Origin: Iris pallida
Lineage: Eukaryota > Streptophyta > Magnoliopsida > Asparagales > Iridaceae
Assembly: GCA_029216955.1 (NCBI GenBank)
Contig: JANAVB010029819.1
Location: forward strand, 38,809,767-38,873,766
Length of the DNA stretch: 64,000 bases
Direction: 5' to 3'
Part shown: positions 47,073 to 56,697 of the stretch, piece after piece
How positions within the stretch are numbered: position 1 is the first letter of the stretch
How the letters are laid out: each line of letters starts with the position of its first letter
The notes under the pieces: generated by a model
Databases searched by the model: none
What the model was told of the DNA's origin: nothing
Seen by the model: the letters and a program-made list of their open reading frames with translations, nothing else
Position numbers and translations under genes: made by a program

Positions 47073-48126
47073 TGTAGAAACAAAATAGTAAAGCGTAATA
47101 CTCTAGAGGGGGGTGAATAGAGTTGGCAGCAGAATAATGCTGAATAAAAACGTTAGCAGCACAATCACAGAATATTAATCACAACTAAAATAATATAAAG
47201 GCAAAGTTAAGAGAGCAAACGCAAAGACAGCGATGTATACTAGTATCCCTCTGTTGAGGACTAATCCAGTCGGTAGAACTCTTGCTACCAGTTGAATCCA
47301 CTATTGGAAAAACTGCAAGTTTTCTTACGAAGTCCTTGCAACTTCTACAACGCGAGCTTTGATACGAAGAACTCGTCCAACTTCAAATATGAAGAGGTAT
47401 TCTTCAATCAAGCCTTCTGATTACAATCTCTCAGAAACTTCTAGACCGTACCGCACTGGCAAATTGACTAGAAGATTGTAACTGGCTTGGGATCTGAAAT
47501 TGAAAGCTCTAAAAAACTCTTTGGAAGACTGAAAGCTTTAGATAGAGAGAAGATTAAAAGTGAATGAGTGAATTGAAATGATCGAAATCCTTCTCTATTT
47601 ATAGGAGTTCCAAAGACAGACTTCTGTCAGAATTCGGGCAGAACTCTTTGAGTAAATCTCTGTCAAATCCGCAACTGCAGGAGGACCAAGTTCCAAAGAT
47701 TCAAAATCACAACGGCCACCAACCGAACTCTGGCCGAACTCCGTCCGAGTTCTGTCAGGGTTAAGTCAGGGTTTAGTTAGGGTTTTTTGAAAAAAGCTTT
47801 AGGTGATTTTTGAAAACCTTTTTGAAAACCTTTTTGTAAACCTTTTTGAGAGGTCATTTTAAAAGCATTTTGAACTCATTTAGGGATAGCCTATTTGCCA
47901 GTACGACTCGGTGTACAACATATTCCTAGACTCAAATAAAATGAAAAATACATTGCATAAGAAATTACAGACTCGAGTAGGCAAACAGATCTTCGGTCTT
48001 GAATGGAGTGGATAGCCAATCTTGATTATATCCAAGAATCTGAGATGTCCCGACTAGCTTCGTATATCCAGACAGAGTTTGATCAATTATTAAAATCAGG
48101 TTGACCATATGACCAATGGACCAACA
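47073..48126 (-). repeat. RLC-S 3' LTR
   Basis: It starts TGTAGAAAC and ends GACCAACA on the + strand. It carries a TATA box (CCTATAAATAGAG on the - strand, about 47594-47606), a cluster of GAACTC/GAGTTC words at 47723-47751, and a GAAAACCTTTTT tandem at about 47808-47848. Confidence 0.93.
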
Positions 48127-48340
48127 ATCTCCCCCATTTTGATAATTGACAAACTATGAATGATATAACATTAAGCTAAGCTTGTTCAAAATATCAAAAA
48201 GTAGAAATTGTTCATATCCTGTACATCTCAAAAAAAATGTTAGATCTTTAATTTTCTCCCCCTTTGTCACTTAGCAAAATAATTGCAAAAAAAAAGAGAA
48301 AGCTCCCCCGCATTTAATGCAGAAGGCTCCCCCGCAATTA
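48127..48340 (-). promoter_or_regulatory. RLC-S polypurine tract and three extra polypurine-like copies
   Basis: The functional tract is AAAATGGGGGAGAT beside the 3' LTR (48127-48140). Three more GGGGGAG-type blocks occur upstream at about 48255-48264, 48303-48312 and 48326-48335; the last two share GCGGGGGAGC with AATTAAT or ATTAAATGC flanks. Multiple polypurine-like blocks between pol and the 3' LTR are an established Sirevirus trait. Confidence 0.85.
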
Positions 48341-48731
48341 ATCCATAAGGAACAAATAGAGAGAAAACATATAAAAGAGATAAGGCATAAAAATTAGAGA
48401 GATATCATTGCAGGCATGTATTGTCTCTAAAGAATATTATCACAGGCATGCTATTGTTTCAAAAACATAAAAGAAATCTCAGGCATGCTATTTCACAGGC
48501 AGTTTGTAATAAAGAAGCAGTATAAAGAGATAGTGCTAAAACAAAGTGCAGAAATAAACTGAAATATCATAAACGAAACACCATAAGCATGTCCATGAAG
48601 ATAAAAGTACTGAAAGCATACTATAAAGTGCTGATAAAAATCAAAAGTACTGATAAAAAGAAATACTGATAAAAAACTTGGAATGTTGGAGCACTTCCAA
48701 GTATACAATAGAATGTCACTAAAAAATCAAA
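48341..48731. other. RLC-S 3' non-coding stretch
   Basis: This AT-rich sequence between the polypurine cluster and the end of the additional ORF contains repeated CAGGCATG(C/T)TATT words (about 48411, 48445 and 48482) and repeated AAAGTACTGATAAAA words (about 48604-48672). No gene is seen. Confidence 0.55.
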
Positions 48732-50114
48732 TCACATCTCCTCATCACTATCCTCGCCATCACCAACGTCAGCTCGACCAGCATGTCCTGAAGGATAAGC
48801 ACCAAAAGTACCAGCGCCAGAAGGATGAGTAGGGGCGCCAGCATAGAACTCACCAACGTAGTCACGAGGTGCACGATACCAATCATAGGCGTTACCTGGC
48901 TGGAAGTAGGCATGGGCAGCCTCATCCTCACAGCGGTAACCCAAAGAAGCTGGATCTCGAGGGATGGAACTGGCTGAATGACCAGTCTGAGCAAAACGAA
49001 GATCAGCCAAGGAGTTTGCCATCGCCTGATAACGGGTGACGTCGCGGAACTCACGCTCGCGAGCCATGTCCGTCATCGAGACGTGCAAAGCAGATAAGTG
49101 CTTATGTATGCCCTCAAATGTCATGGCATACTGATGAGGTGGTAGAGGAGGTGCAGTAGAAGGAGCTGTAGCAGTCATGCTACGACGAGATAACTGAAGA
49201 AACTTGGGCTCAGGGTCCTGAGTACAAGTCGACAGATCGATGTCAAAGCGCTGAAAGATGCGTAGGAGAATCATCGCGTAAGAGAGATTTCTATCTCTTG
49301 CACGACAACGACCCATCATCTGAATCATGGTCTTAGGGGCAGAAAATGGAATCCCCTTAAGAATGTGGTACATGGCGGACAGCTCAAGAGAAGTCACATC
49401 ATCCTTTGAAGTGGATTTTGGAAGAATAGTGGAATAGATGATGCGATACAATTCATAGTTAAACAAGTTCAGGTTGTTAGCCTTGAACTTTCCAGAGCGT
49501 ACTCTATCAGGTGCACAGAGTTCCTCTTTGAAACTTGCGAGTGTCGTGCCTTCGGGAAAGTCAAAATCAGTGATATCGACTAGCGGTTCACCTTCGTTCG
49601 GGATACCAAGGATTTTCGCTAAGAGGCTATCATCGAAATTGATATTAATACCTCCAACACGTGTGGTCATATCGAAAGTGTCTAATATGAGATTGCAATA
49701 GAACAATCTAATGGCATTAGTTGCTATAGGAAAGCATATTTTAACAAATAAGTGTAACCCTAATGCCTCAAACAAATGACGATGATCAGGAAACACAGTC
49801 CATTTGACTGGAGCACCTGTGCATATGGATCGCATAGAAAAATCACCATACCACAGTAGGGCTTGGTCGAGGGTTTGAAAGAAAAACCTATCGAACACAC
49901 CGTCGCTCGTTTGGACCGGCAAAAAGAGTGAATCCGTATGTGGATGCGAAGATAACCCTTCCTCACTAGGGGTCGTCTTCTTCCTTTCAGATGGATTGAA
50001 TTTTGGAGCCATATGTGCAAATTGGAATAAAAATGCACTAATTGAAAGGTGGAGAGAGATGGAGTTATACCTCACGAAATTAAGATATGTCGTAGAGAAC
50101 GACGATCTCCGCAC
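48732..50114 (-). CDS. RLC-S additional ORF downstream of pol (plant transposon-associated protein)
   Basis: The ORF is intact at 460 codons from 50114. A second ATG at 50012 (MAPKFNPSERKK) is a more natural start, giving 426 residues, because the segment before it lacks gag- or env-like features. The middle (FPIATNAIRLFYCNLILDTF, INFDDSLLAKILGIP, then FNYELYRIIYSTILPKS and LELSAMYHILKGIPF) resembles the family called putative plant transposon protein in Pfam, otherwise known from Athila-type and other plant elements. That is my recognition, unconfirmed. The C-terminal third is rich in Tyr, Gly and Pro and ends in an acidic GDGEDSDEEM. I see no membrane segment, so it is not like the SIRE1 envelope ORF. 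Function is unknown. Confidence 0.75.
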   Translation of the reverse strand: MRRSSFSTTYLNFVRYNSISLHLSISAFLFQFAHMAPKFNPSERKKTTPSEEGLSSHPHTDSLFLPVQTSDGVFDRFFFQTLDQALLWYGDFSMRSICTGAPVKWTVFPDHRHLFEALGLHLFVKICFPIATNAIRLFYCNLILDTFDMTTRVGGININFDDSLLAKILGIPNEGEPLVDITDFDFPEGTTLASFKEELCAPDRVRSGKFKANNLNLFNYELYRIIYSTILPKSTSKDDVTSLELSAMYHILKGIPFSAPKTMIQMMGRCRARDRNLSYAMILLRIFQRFDIDLSTCTQDPEPKFLQLSRRSMTATAPSTAPPLPPHQYAMTFEGIHKHLSALHVSMTDMAREREFRDVTRYQAMANSLADLRFAQTGHSASSIPRDPASLGYRCEDEAAHAYFQPGNAYDWYRAPRDYVGEFYAGAPTHPSGAGTFGAYPSGHAGRADVGDGEDSDEEM

Positions 50115-50621
50115 GATTCCAAATTTTGTAGAGATTTCACCAAGTAGATTGGAAGGAAAAGATTGGTGAAGAACTAGGGTTTGATGGCTCGGGTCGGCTG
50201 CTGTTGTTTGAAATGGTTTGGAAGCAATGAAAGAGAAGGGCTGCTCGGGTTCTGGATATATACACAGATACCCTTAACCGAACTCGGGCCGAATTCGGTC
50301 AGAGCTCTGGCCGAATTCGCCTAGGGTTCTTCAAAGTTGATTTCTGCCATTCTTTTTCATTGTCTCATGTCAAATATTTAATTCAAAGATTAGTTATTTT
50401 AGCCTTCAATTAACATAATTAAAATTATTTTATGAATTAAATGTCGTTACACAGCAACTGTCTCAGATTAGCTGTAGGAGTAATGTCCCAGCTGGCAGAG
50501 GTTCACCGGGGAACTCTTAAGTACCGCTTCGCTTCGACCGTAGTTGTGGTGACAGACAGACTCTTTATTGGCTTGTCTCTAACACAGTTTTTGCATAATG
50601 ATATATAATCATAAAATAAAA
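50115..50621 (-). promoter_or_regulatory. Spacer between pol and additional ORF with possible internal promoter
   Basis: In element orientation, GAATTCGG/GAGTTCGG words at about 50322-50278 are followed by a TATA-like TGTATATATCC at about 50272-50262, roughly 150 nt before the 50114 ATG. The LTR promoter has the same words upstream of its own TATA box. Transcription from here is inference. A patch at 50471-50560 is weakly similar to 760-860. Confidence 0.5.
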
Positions 50622-53600
50622 TCAATTAATATTATTGACGTCCAAAATTCCTAATTCTCGACGTAAATAATTGAAACGATCTTCCGCTAGAGGTTTAGTG
50701 AAGATGTCAGCTAGTTGATTTTCAGTATCTATGTACACAAGGTTTATATCTCCATTTTGATGATGATCTCTAAGAAAATGATGTCTAATCTCGATATGTT
50801 TAGTACGAGAGTGACATACTGGATTCTTAGTCAAATTAATAGTGCTCGTGTTGTCACAGAAAATAGGAATATGTGTGTAAAACAAATCATAGTCTTCTAG
50901 GGTTTGTTTCATCCACAAAATCTGAGCACAACAACGTCCTACGGCGATGTACTCAGCCTCTGTTGTTGATAGGGCTACAGAATTTTGCTTTTTACTAAAC
51001 CAAGAGACTAAAGCTTTGCCTAAGAAATGATATGTGCCACTTGTACTTTTTCTATCAACTTTGCATCCAGTAAAATATGCATCCGAATAACCAATAAGGT
51101 CAAAGGACTTAGTTTTGGGATACTACAAGCCAACAGAAGAAGTGCCTTTAAGGTATCGAAAGATACGCTTAACTGCGGACAGATGTGATTCCTTTGGGTT
51201 AGCTTGAAAACGTGCACACAGGCAAACACTAAACATTATATCTGAACGACTAGCAGTTAAATAAAGTAAACTACCAATCATACCTCGATACTTACGTGTG
51301 TCGACTGGCTTGCCTTGTTCATCTGAATCAAGCTTTGTTGAAGTTGCCATTGGAGTGCCAATAGGTTTGACATTGTCCAGATCGAACTTCTTTAACAAGT
51401 CTTTTGTGTACTTGGCTTGATTTATGAATGTCCCATTGTCAGTTTGTTTGATTTGTAATCCGAGAAAGAATTTCAGCTCTCCCATCATGCTCATCTCAAA
51501 CTCATTCTGCATACACTTAGAAAATTCTTGACACAGAGATTCATCAGTAGATCCAAATATAATATCATCAACATAGATTTGAATTAAAAGCAGCTTGCCA
51601 TTAAAAGATTTAATAAACAGTGTAGTGTCAACCTTCCCTTTTGAAAAACCGTTGTCAAGTAAAAAAGAGCTTAGACGATCATACCAAGCACGAGGGGCTT
51701 GTTTTAAACCGTATAGAGCTTTCTTCAACTTGAAAACATGATCTGGGTTTTTAAAATCTGTGAAACCTGGAGGTTGTGCTACAAAAACTTCTTCTTTTAT
51801 AAAACCATTTAAAAAAGCACTTTTCACATCCATTTGAAAAAGTTTGTAATCATAAAAACATACAAATGCACATAACATGCGAATGGATTCTAATCTCGCA
51901 ACTGGGGCATAAGTCTCATCGTAGTCGATACCTTCTTCTTGATTGTATCCTTGAGCTACGATTCGAGCCTTATTACGAGTCACTAAACCATTCTCATTCA
52001 GTTTGTTTCGGAATACCTAACGGGTGCCAATGACCGGATGATCAACGGGTATGGGAACAAGTTCCCAAACTTGATTCCGTTCAAATTGGTTTAATTCTTC
52101 TTGCATAGCATCTATCCAAAAACTATCACTACATGCTTCAACAATAGTTTTAGGTTCTAGCTGTGAAATAAATGCAACACTAGAAACAATATCTCTACAG
52201 GATGTACGAGTACTTACTCCCTTGGTAATATCACCAATTACCAAATCCTTTGGATGATTAGCTGTAAATTTCAATCTTTTCGCTTCATTCTGAAGGTAGC
52301 TGGTTCCTGGATCTTCTCTAGGAGGTTCAGCTAGTACAGAGCTTGGTTGAGAATCAGCTAGAGTTGTGCTTGGTACAGATGTATCTTCGTCATTGTCATC
52401 GATAGTCCTTTGATTCAATTCATCAAAAGTGACATTGATTGACTCTTCGATGATCATGGTACATTTGTTGAAGACTCTGTATCCCTTGCTCTTGGCCGCA
52501 TAACCTAAAAATATACCTTCATCGGCCTTTTTATCAAATTTTCCCAAATTATCTTTTGTATTAAGGATAAAACATTTACAACTAAAAATTCTAAAGTAAA
52601 AAACTGAGGGAATTCTATCAAACCATAACTCAAATGGAGTCTTCTTCGATTTGGGTCGAATTAGAACTCTATTGAGAACAAAGCAAGCTGTGTTGACAGC
52701 TTCAGCCCAGAAATATTTGGGTAGACTAAACTGGTTTAACATCACTCTGGCCATTTCGGTTAGAGTTCTGTTTTTACGTTCCACAACTCCATTTTGTTGT
52801 GGAGTCCTAGGGCAGGAGAACTCATGAATAAAACCGTGTGTGTCACAAAATTGCTCAAAATCAGCATTCTCGAATTCGCCACCATGATCGCTTCTAATGC
52901 GAGTGATCATGTAACCTTTTTCATTCTGAACTTTCTTGCAAAAGGCGACAAATTCGGATAATGCATCATTCTTGCGTGTCAAGAAATATACCCACGTGTA
53001 TCTAGAAAAATCATCTACAATTACGAAAGCATAAAGTTTACCTCTGAGGCTAGCAACTCTGCTAGGACCAAATAAGTCCATATGAAGCAATTGTAGAGGT
53101 CTAGTAGTACATACTACGTTTACTGACTTGAATGTGGATCTGGTAGCTTTATTCCTTTCACATTGACTGCATATCGAATCCTTCTTGAATATAATGTCTG
53201 GTAAACCGCGTACTAGCTTCTTTGTGGATAATCTTGATATTGTATCCATATTAGCGTGACCGAGTCTCATATGCCACAGATGACTCTCATCACTCTTGGT
53301 CATTAAGCATCTACCTGAAATATTAGTTTCTTCTAACAAATAGAAAACATATATATTATCTTCTCTGATACCTTCAAAGATAGTATTACCAGTTGAGCTA
53401 TCAACTATAGTACATTTATCTTCGCCAAAGTTGATGCCATAACCATGATCAGCTAGATGACTTATGCTGAGTAGGTTATGTTTCAACTCGGTAACCAGAC
53501 AGACATCCTTAATCACATGATAGGGAGACTTACCAACATCACCGATACCAATAATATACCCTTTCAAATTATTGCCGAAGGAGACATAGCCTTCCTTCTT

Positions 53601-53702
53601 TTTCTTCGACAGTGTTGCAAATAGGGTAGCATCACCGGTCATATGCCGTGAGCAACCGCTGTCGAGGATCCATTTGCTTCTAGCATGTGAAAGGTGTTCC
53701 AC
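50622..53702 (-). pseudogene. pol: RLC-S pol: protease, integrase, RT, RNase H, with two nonsense codons
   Basis: A single frame runs 53702-50622 with TAG at 52017-52019 and 51123-51125, both where relatives have Trp. In order: protease DSGCSRHMTGD (residues about 14-24); pre-integrase HLWHMRLGHANMDTI and CSQCERNKATR; integrase catalytic residues in LLHMDLFGP, RSDHGGEF and NGVVERKNRT; a variable linker; RT with NKARIVAQGYNQEEGIDYDE and YVDDIIFG (51564-51575); RNase H with STTEAEYIA, CDNTSTINLTKNPV and DIFTKPL. All catalytic residues I can check are present, so this copy is only two point mutations from a continuous pol frame. Pol acts inside virus-like particles to copy and insert the element. 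Confidence 0.93.
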
Positions 53703-54552
53703 CTACAAAACAGTTTGCAGATGAAACCTTTGGTACCCATTTCTTGTAGGGTCCTGAATTGTTAGCTTTAGGTATCCAAGCATAAACATTTAAATCTACA
53801 AGCTTTCTCATTCTACATGCAGATGATATATGACCAATGAAGCCACAATAATGACATTGTGCATGTCGAGTGTTGAAAGCTGAGTGGTGTGCATGGTTGG
53901 TAGGTTTGGGTTTTCTAGTATAGAAGAAAGCATACCTATAATCTTGTTTAGGCTTAACCTTTTGGGGTAAAGGTTTGATAGGGTTAGGTCTGACAGTGTT
54001 TGGCTTGGGAATGTTCCGATTTCTCGGTAAGTGACACGTGTTAGGGTAGGAAGCAGCAGGCTCAGGCTGTTTTTCTAACCTAATTTCCAATCTTTTGGAA
54101 GTGTCATACAACTTAGTATAATCAGAAGTAAGTGATTCCATTCTGATTTGTGCACATTGAAGACTTTTCTTCTCTATAGAAAGTTCTTCCTTGAGTTGGT
54201 CAATAATTTTGTCTTTCTCTTCAGATGACTTGGTAGTCTCGTGTAATAAGAGCTTTATTGAAGAAAGCTCACCAGACTCACTAACATTATTTCTAACCTC
54301 AGCTAGTAGGTCGGTAAGTCTACCTATTTCACATTTGTACTCTTTGAGTACCTTCTTAGAGGTCTGATACTTACTACGCAGTTTCCTATAATCAGTCATC
54401 AGGTCACTGAAGGCATCTCCTAATTGCACAAAGGTGAAGTCATCATAAGTATCAACTACAGGTTCAGTAGGTACCTGATCGGATGCCATAAAGCATACGT
54501 TTGCAGCGTCTTCTGATTGTTCGTCTTCTGAGTCGCTGGCTTCACTTTCATG
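53680..54552 (-). CDS. gag: RLC-S Gag continuation (coiled coil, second zinc knuckle)
   Basis: This is in frame with the preceding ORF after one TAG. It holds a Ser/Glu/Asp-rich start, a long predicted coiled coil (KLRSKYQTSKKVLKEYK, then SSEEKDKIIDQLKEELSIEK), a basic Pro-rich linker and the knuckle CHYCGFIGHISSAC. An ATG-initiated reading would begin at 54489. It ends about 22 bp inside the start of the pol frame. Such an overlap could be a translational frameshift point or a mutation. Confidence 0.75.
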   Translation of the reverse strand, partial: HESEASDSEDEQSEDAANVCFMASDQVPTEPVVDTYDDFTFVQLGDAFSDLMTDYRKLRSKYQTSKKVLKEYKCEIGRLTDLLAEVRNNVSESGELSSIKLLLHETTKSSEEKDKIIDQLKEELSIEKKSLQCAQIRMESLTSDYTKLYDTSKRLEIRLEKQPEPAASYPNTCHLPRNRNIPKPNTVRPNPIKPLPQKVKPKQDYRYAFFYTRKPKPTNHAHHSAFNTRHAQCHYCGFIGHISSACRMRKLVDLNVYAWIPKANNSGPYKKWVPKVSSANCFVGGTPFTC

Positions 54553-55542
54553 CTATATGCTGGTGTTGGCATATTTTCGTGATGTTGATCTCTTCAGGTT
54601 CCCTTTTTCATACCTGTTGCTCTTCTTGCTTGATGATGAGTTTGTGGGACAATCCTTCTTCATGTGTCCCTTCTTCTTGCAACCATAGCAGACAGCATCT
54701 TCTTGGTACCAGTTGTTGATGTTGTTTTCTTTGACTCTCTTCTCATGTCTCATGAATCTTTTGAACTTCCTTGCTAGGAGAGCTTGATCTTCAGCGTCAG
54801 ATCCACTGCTGTCTGAGTCATCTTCAGCAGCTTTTCTGTGCTGAGCCTTGAGGGCGATAGTCTTCTCCTTTGGTGCAGGCTCTTCAAAATCTTGTAGCTC
54901 CAGTTCATGAGTGAGTAGCTTACCCATGAGTACTTCTAAGGACATAGTTGTGAGGTCGTTCCCTTCAATGATTGCTGTAGCCTTTGGAATCCAGTTCTTG
55001 GTGAGAGCTCGCAGGAGTTTGCGAATCTTTTTATGGTTACTGTAATCTTTGCCTAGGGAGGACAAAGGATTTACAATATCCAAGAACCTCTCGAACATTT
55101 GTGTAACTGTTTCGTTGGGCTTCATTTTGAACGCCTCGTACTCTTGAGTAAGTCTGCTGACTTTAGATTCCTTGACTTGAGTCGTGCCTTCATGTGTGAC
55201 ATCGAGTAGCTTCCATACTTCATTAGCCGTTTTGCAGATAGACACCCTGTTAAATTCAGTTCTGTCTAAAGCATAAAAGAGAGCATTAATGGCACGTACG
55301 TCAAGACTGGCCCTTTTCTTTTCTTCCTCTGTATATCTGCTATGGGGTTTTTCAACTAAAACTCCATCAACATTTATACGAGGTGGCTTCTGATAGCCAT
55401 CAAGAACAATGGACCACAAATCAAAGTCACGAGATTTCAAGAAGAAACTCATCCGTGTTTTCCAATATGTATTATTCGTACCATCAAACAGTGGGGGTCT
55501 GTTTGTGGCCTGGCCTTCACTTGTGAATTTCACAGTTGCCAT
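54553..55542 (-). CDS. gag: RLC-S Gag, N-terminal part (UBN2 type, first zinc knuckle)
   Basis: The 329-codon ORF starts at the first ATG after the priming site, 78 nt downstream of it. It contains the gag opening RPPLFDGTNNTYWKTRMSFF, a UBN2-type domain at about residues 80-225 (ALDRTEFNRVSICKTANEVW, then FKMKPNETVTQMFERF), an acidic patch (EDDSDSSGSDAEDQ) and the knuckle CYGCKKKGHMKKDC near residue 286. The frame ends in a TAG at 54553-54555, but the same frame continues beyond it as ordinary gag sequence with a second knuckle. The TAG may be a single nonsense mutation or a readthrough site. Confidence 0.85.
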   Translation of the reverse strand: MATVKFTSEGQATNRPPLFDGTNNTYWKTRMSFFLKSRDFDLWSIVLDGYQKPPRINVDGVLVEKPHSRYTEEEKKRASLDVRAINALFYALDRTEFNRVSICKTANEVWKLLDVTHEGTTQVKESKVSRLTQEYEAFKMKPNETVTQMFERFLDIVNPLSSLGKDYSNHKKIRKLLRALTKNWIPKATAIIEGNDLTTMSLEVLMGKLLTHELELQDFEEPAPKEKTIALKAQHRKAAEDDSDSSGSDAEDQALLARKFKRFMRHEKRVKENNINNWYQEDAVCYGCKKKGHMKKDCPTNSSSSKKSNRYEKGNLKRSTSRKYANTSI

Positions 55543-55619
55543 GTGTTGTGCTGTGATCTATATAACAGTTAAAAATGAATAAATAATTGCACTATTACCT
55601 CTGCTTTACCTGTAAAACC

Positions 55620-55632
55620 CGCTCTGATACCA
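55620..55632 (-). promoter_or_regulatory. RLC-S primer binding site (initiator Met tRNA)
   Basis: CGCTCTGATACCA on the + strand gives TGGTATCAGAGC in element orientation, 2 nt from the LTR. Confidence 0.94.
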
Positions 55633-55634
55633 AT

Positions 55635-56697
55635 TGTAGGAACGAAATAGTAAAGCGTAATACTCTAGAGGGGGGTGAATAGAGTTGGCAGCGGAATAAT
55701 GCTAAATAAAAACGTTAGCAGCACAATCACAGAATATTAATCACAACTAAAATAATGTAAAGGCAAAGTTAAGAGAGCAAACGCAAAGACAGCGATGTAT
55801 ACTGGTATCCCTCTGTTGAGGACTAATCCAGTCGGTAGAACTCTTGCTACCAGTTGAATCCACTATTGAAAAAACCGTAAGTTTTCTTACGAAGTCCTTG
55901 CAACTTCTACAACGCGAGCTTTGATACGAAAAACTCGTCCAACTTCAAATGTGAGGAGGTATTCTTCAATCAAGCCTTCTGATTACAATCTCTCAGAAAC
56001 TTCTAGACCGTACCGCACTGGCAAATTGACTAGAGGATTGTAACTGGCTTGGGATCTGAAATTGAAAGCTCTAGAAAACTCTTTGGAAGACTGAAAGCTT
56101 TAGATAGAGAGAAGATTGAAAGTGAATGAGTGAATTGAAATGATCAAAATCCTTCTCTATTTATTGGAGTTCCAAAGACAGACTTCTGTCAGAATTCGGG
56201 CAGAATTCGGGCAGAACTCTTTGAGTAAATCTCGGTCAAATCCGCAACTGCAGGAGGACCAAGTTCCAAAGATTCAAAATCACAACGGCCACCAACCGAA
56301 CTCTGGCCGAACTCTGGCCGAACTCGGTCCGAGTTCTGTCAGGGTTAAGTCAGGGTTTAGTTAGGGTTTTTTGAAAAAAGCTTTTGGTGATTTTTCAAAA
56401 CCTTTTTGAAAACTTTTTGAGAGGTCATTTTAAAAGCATTTTGAACTCATTTAGGGATAGCCTATTTGCCAGTACGACTCGGTGTACAACATATTCCTAG
56501 ACTCAAATAAAATGAAAAATACATTGCATAAAAAATTACAGACTCGAGTAGGCAAACAGATCTTCGGTCTTGAATGGAGTGGATAGCCAATCTTGATTAT
56601 ATCCAAGAATCCGAGATGTCCCGACTAGCTTCATATATCCAGACAGAGTTTGATCAATTATTAAAATCAGGTTGACCATATAACCAATGGGCCAACA
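55635..56697 (-). repeat. RLC-S 5' LTR
   Basis: This is the other copy, 9 bp longer, with one extra GAATTCGGGCA unit (about 56190-56213) and one extra GAACTCTGGCC unit (about 56298-56320), and a shortened GAAAACCTTTTT tandem. At 56320-56336 GAACTCGG and CCGAGTTC form a perfect inverted repeat around one T. The TATA-like CCAATAAATAG (about 56158-56168) differs by one base from the 3' LTR box. Confidence 0.93.

Larger units (their letters stand above)
47073..56697 (-). mobile_element. RLC-S: Sirevirus-like Ty1/copia element with an extra ORF
   Basis: LTRs at 47073-48126 and 55635-56697 flank gag, pol and an additional ORF, all on the - strand. Target duplications read CTCTA (47068-47072) and CCCTA (56698-56702), one mismatch. 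The RT and integrase text (DVKSAFLNGFI, YVDDIIFGST, EFEMSMMGELKFFLGLQI) is that of the Sirevirus/SIRE lineage, as are several polypurine-like blocks before the 3' LTR. Pol carries only two nonsense codons. LTR divergence is near 2-2.5 percent by eye. Confidence 0.94.
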
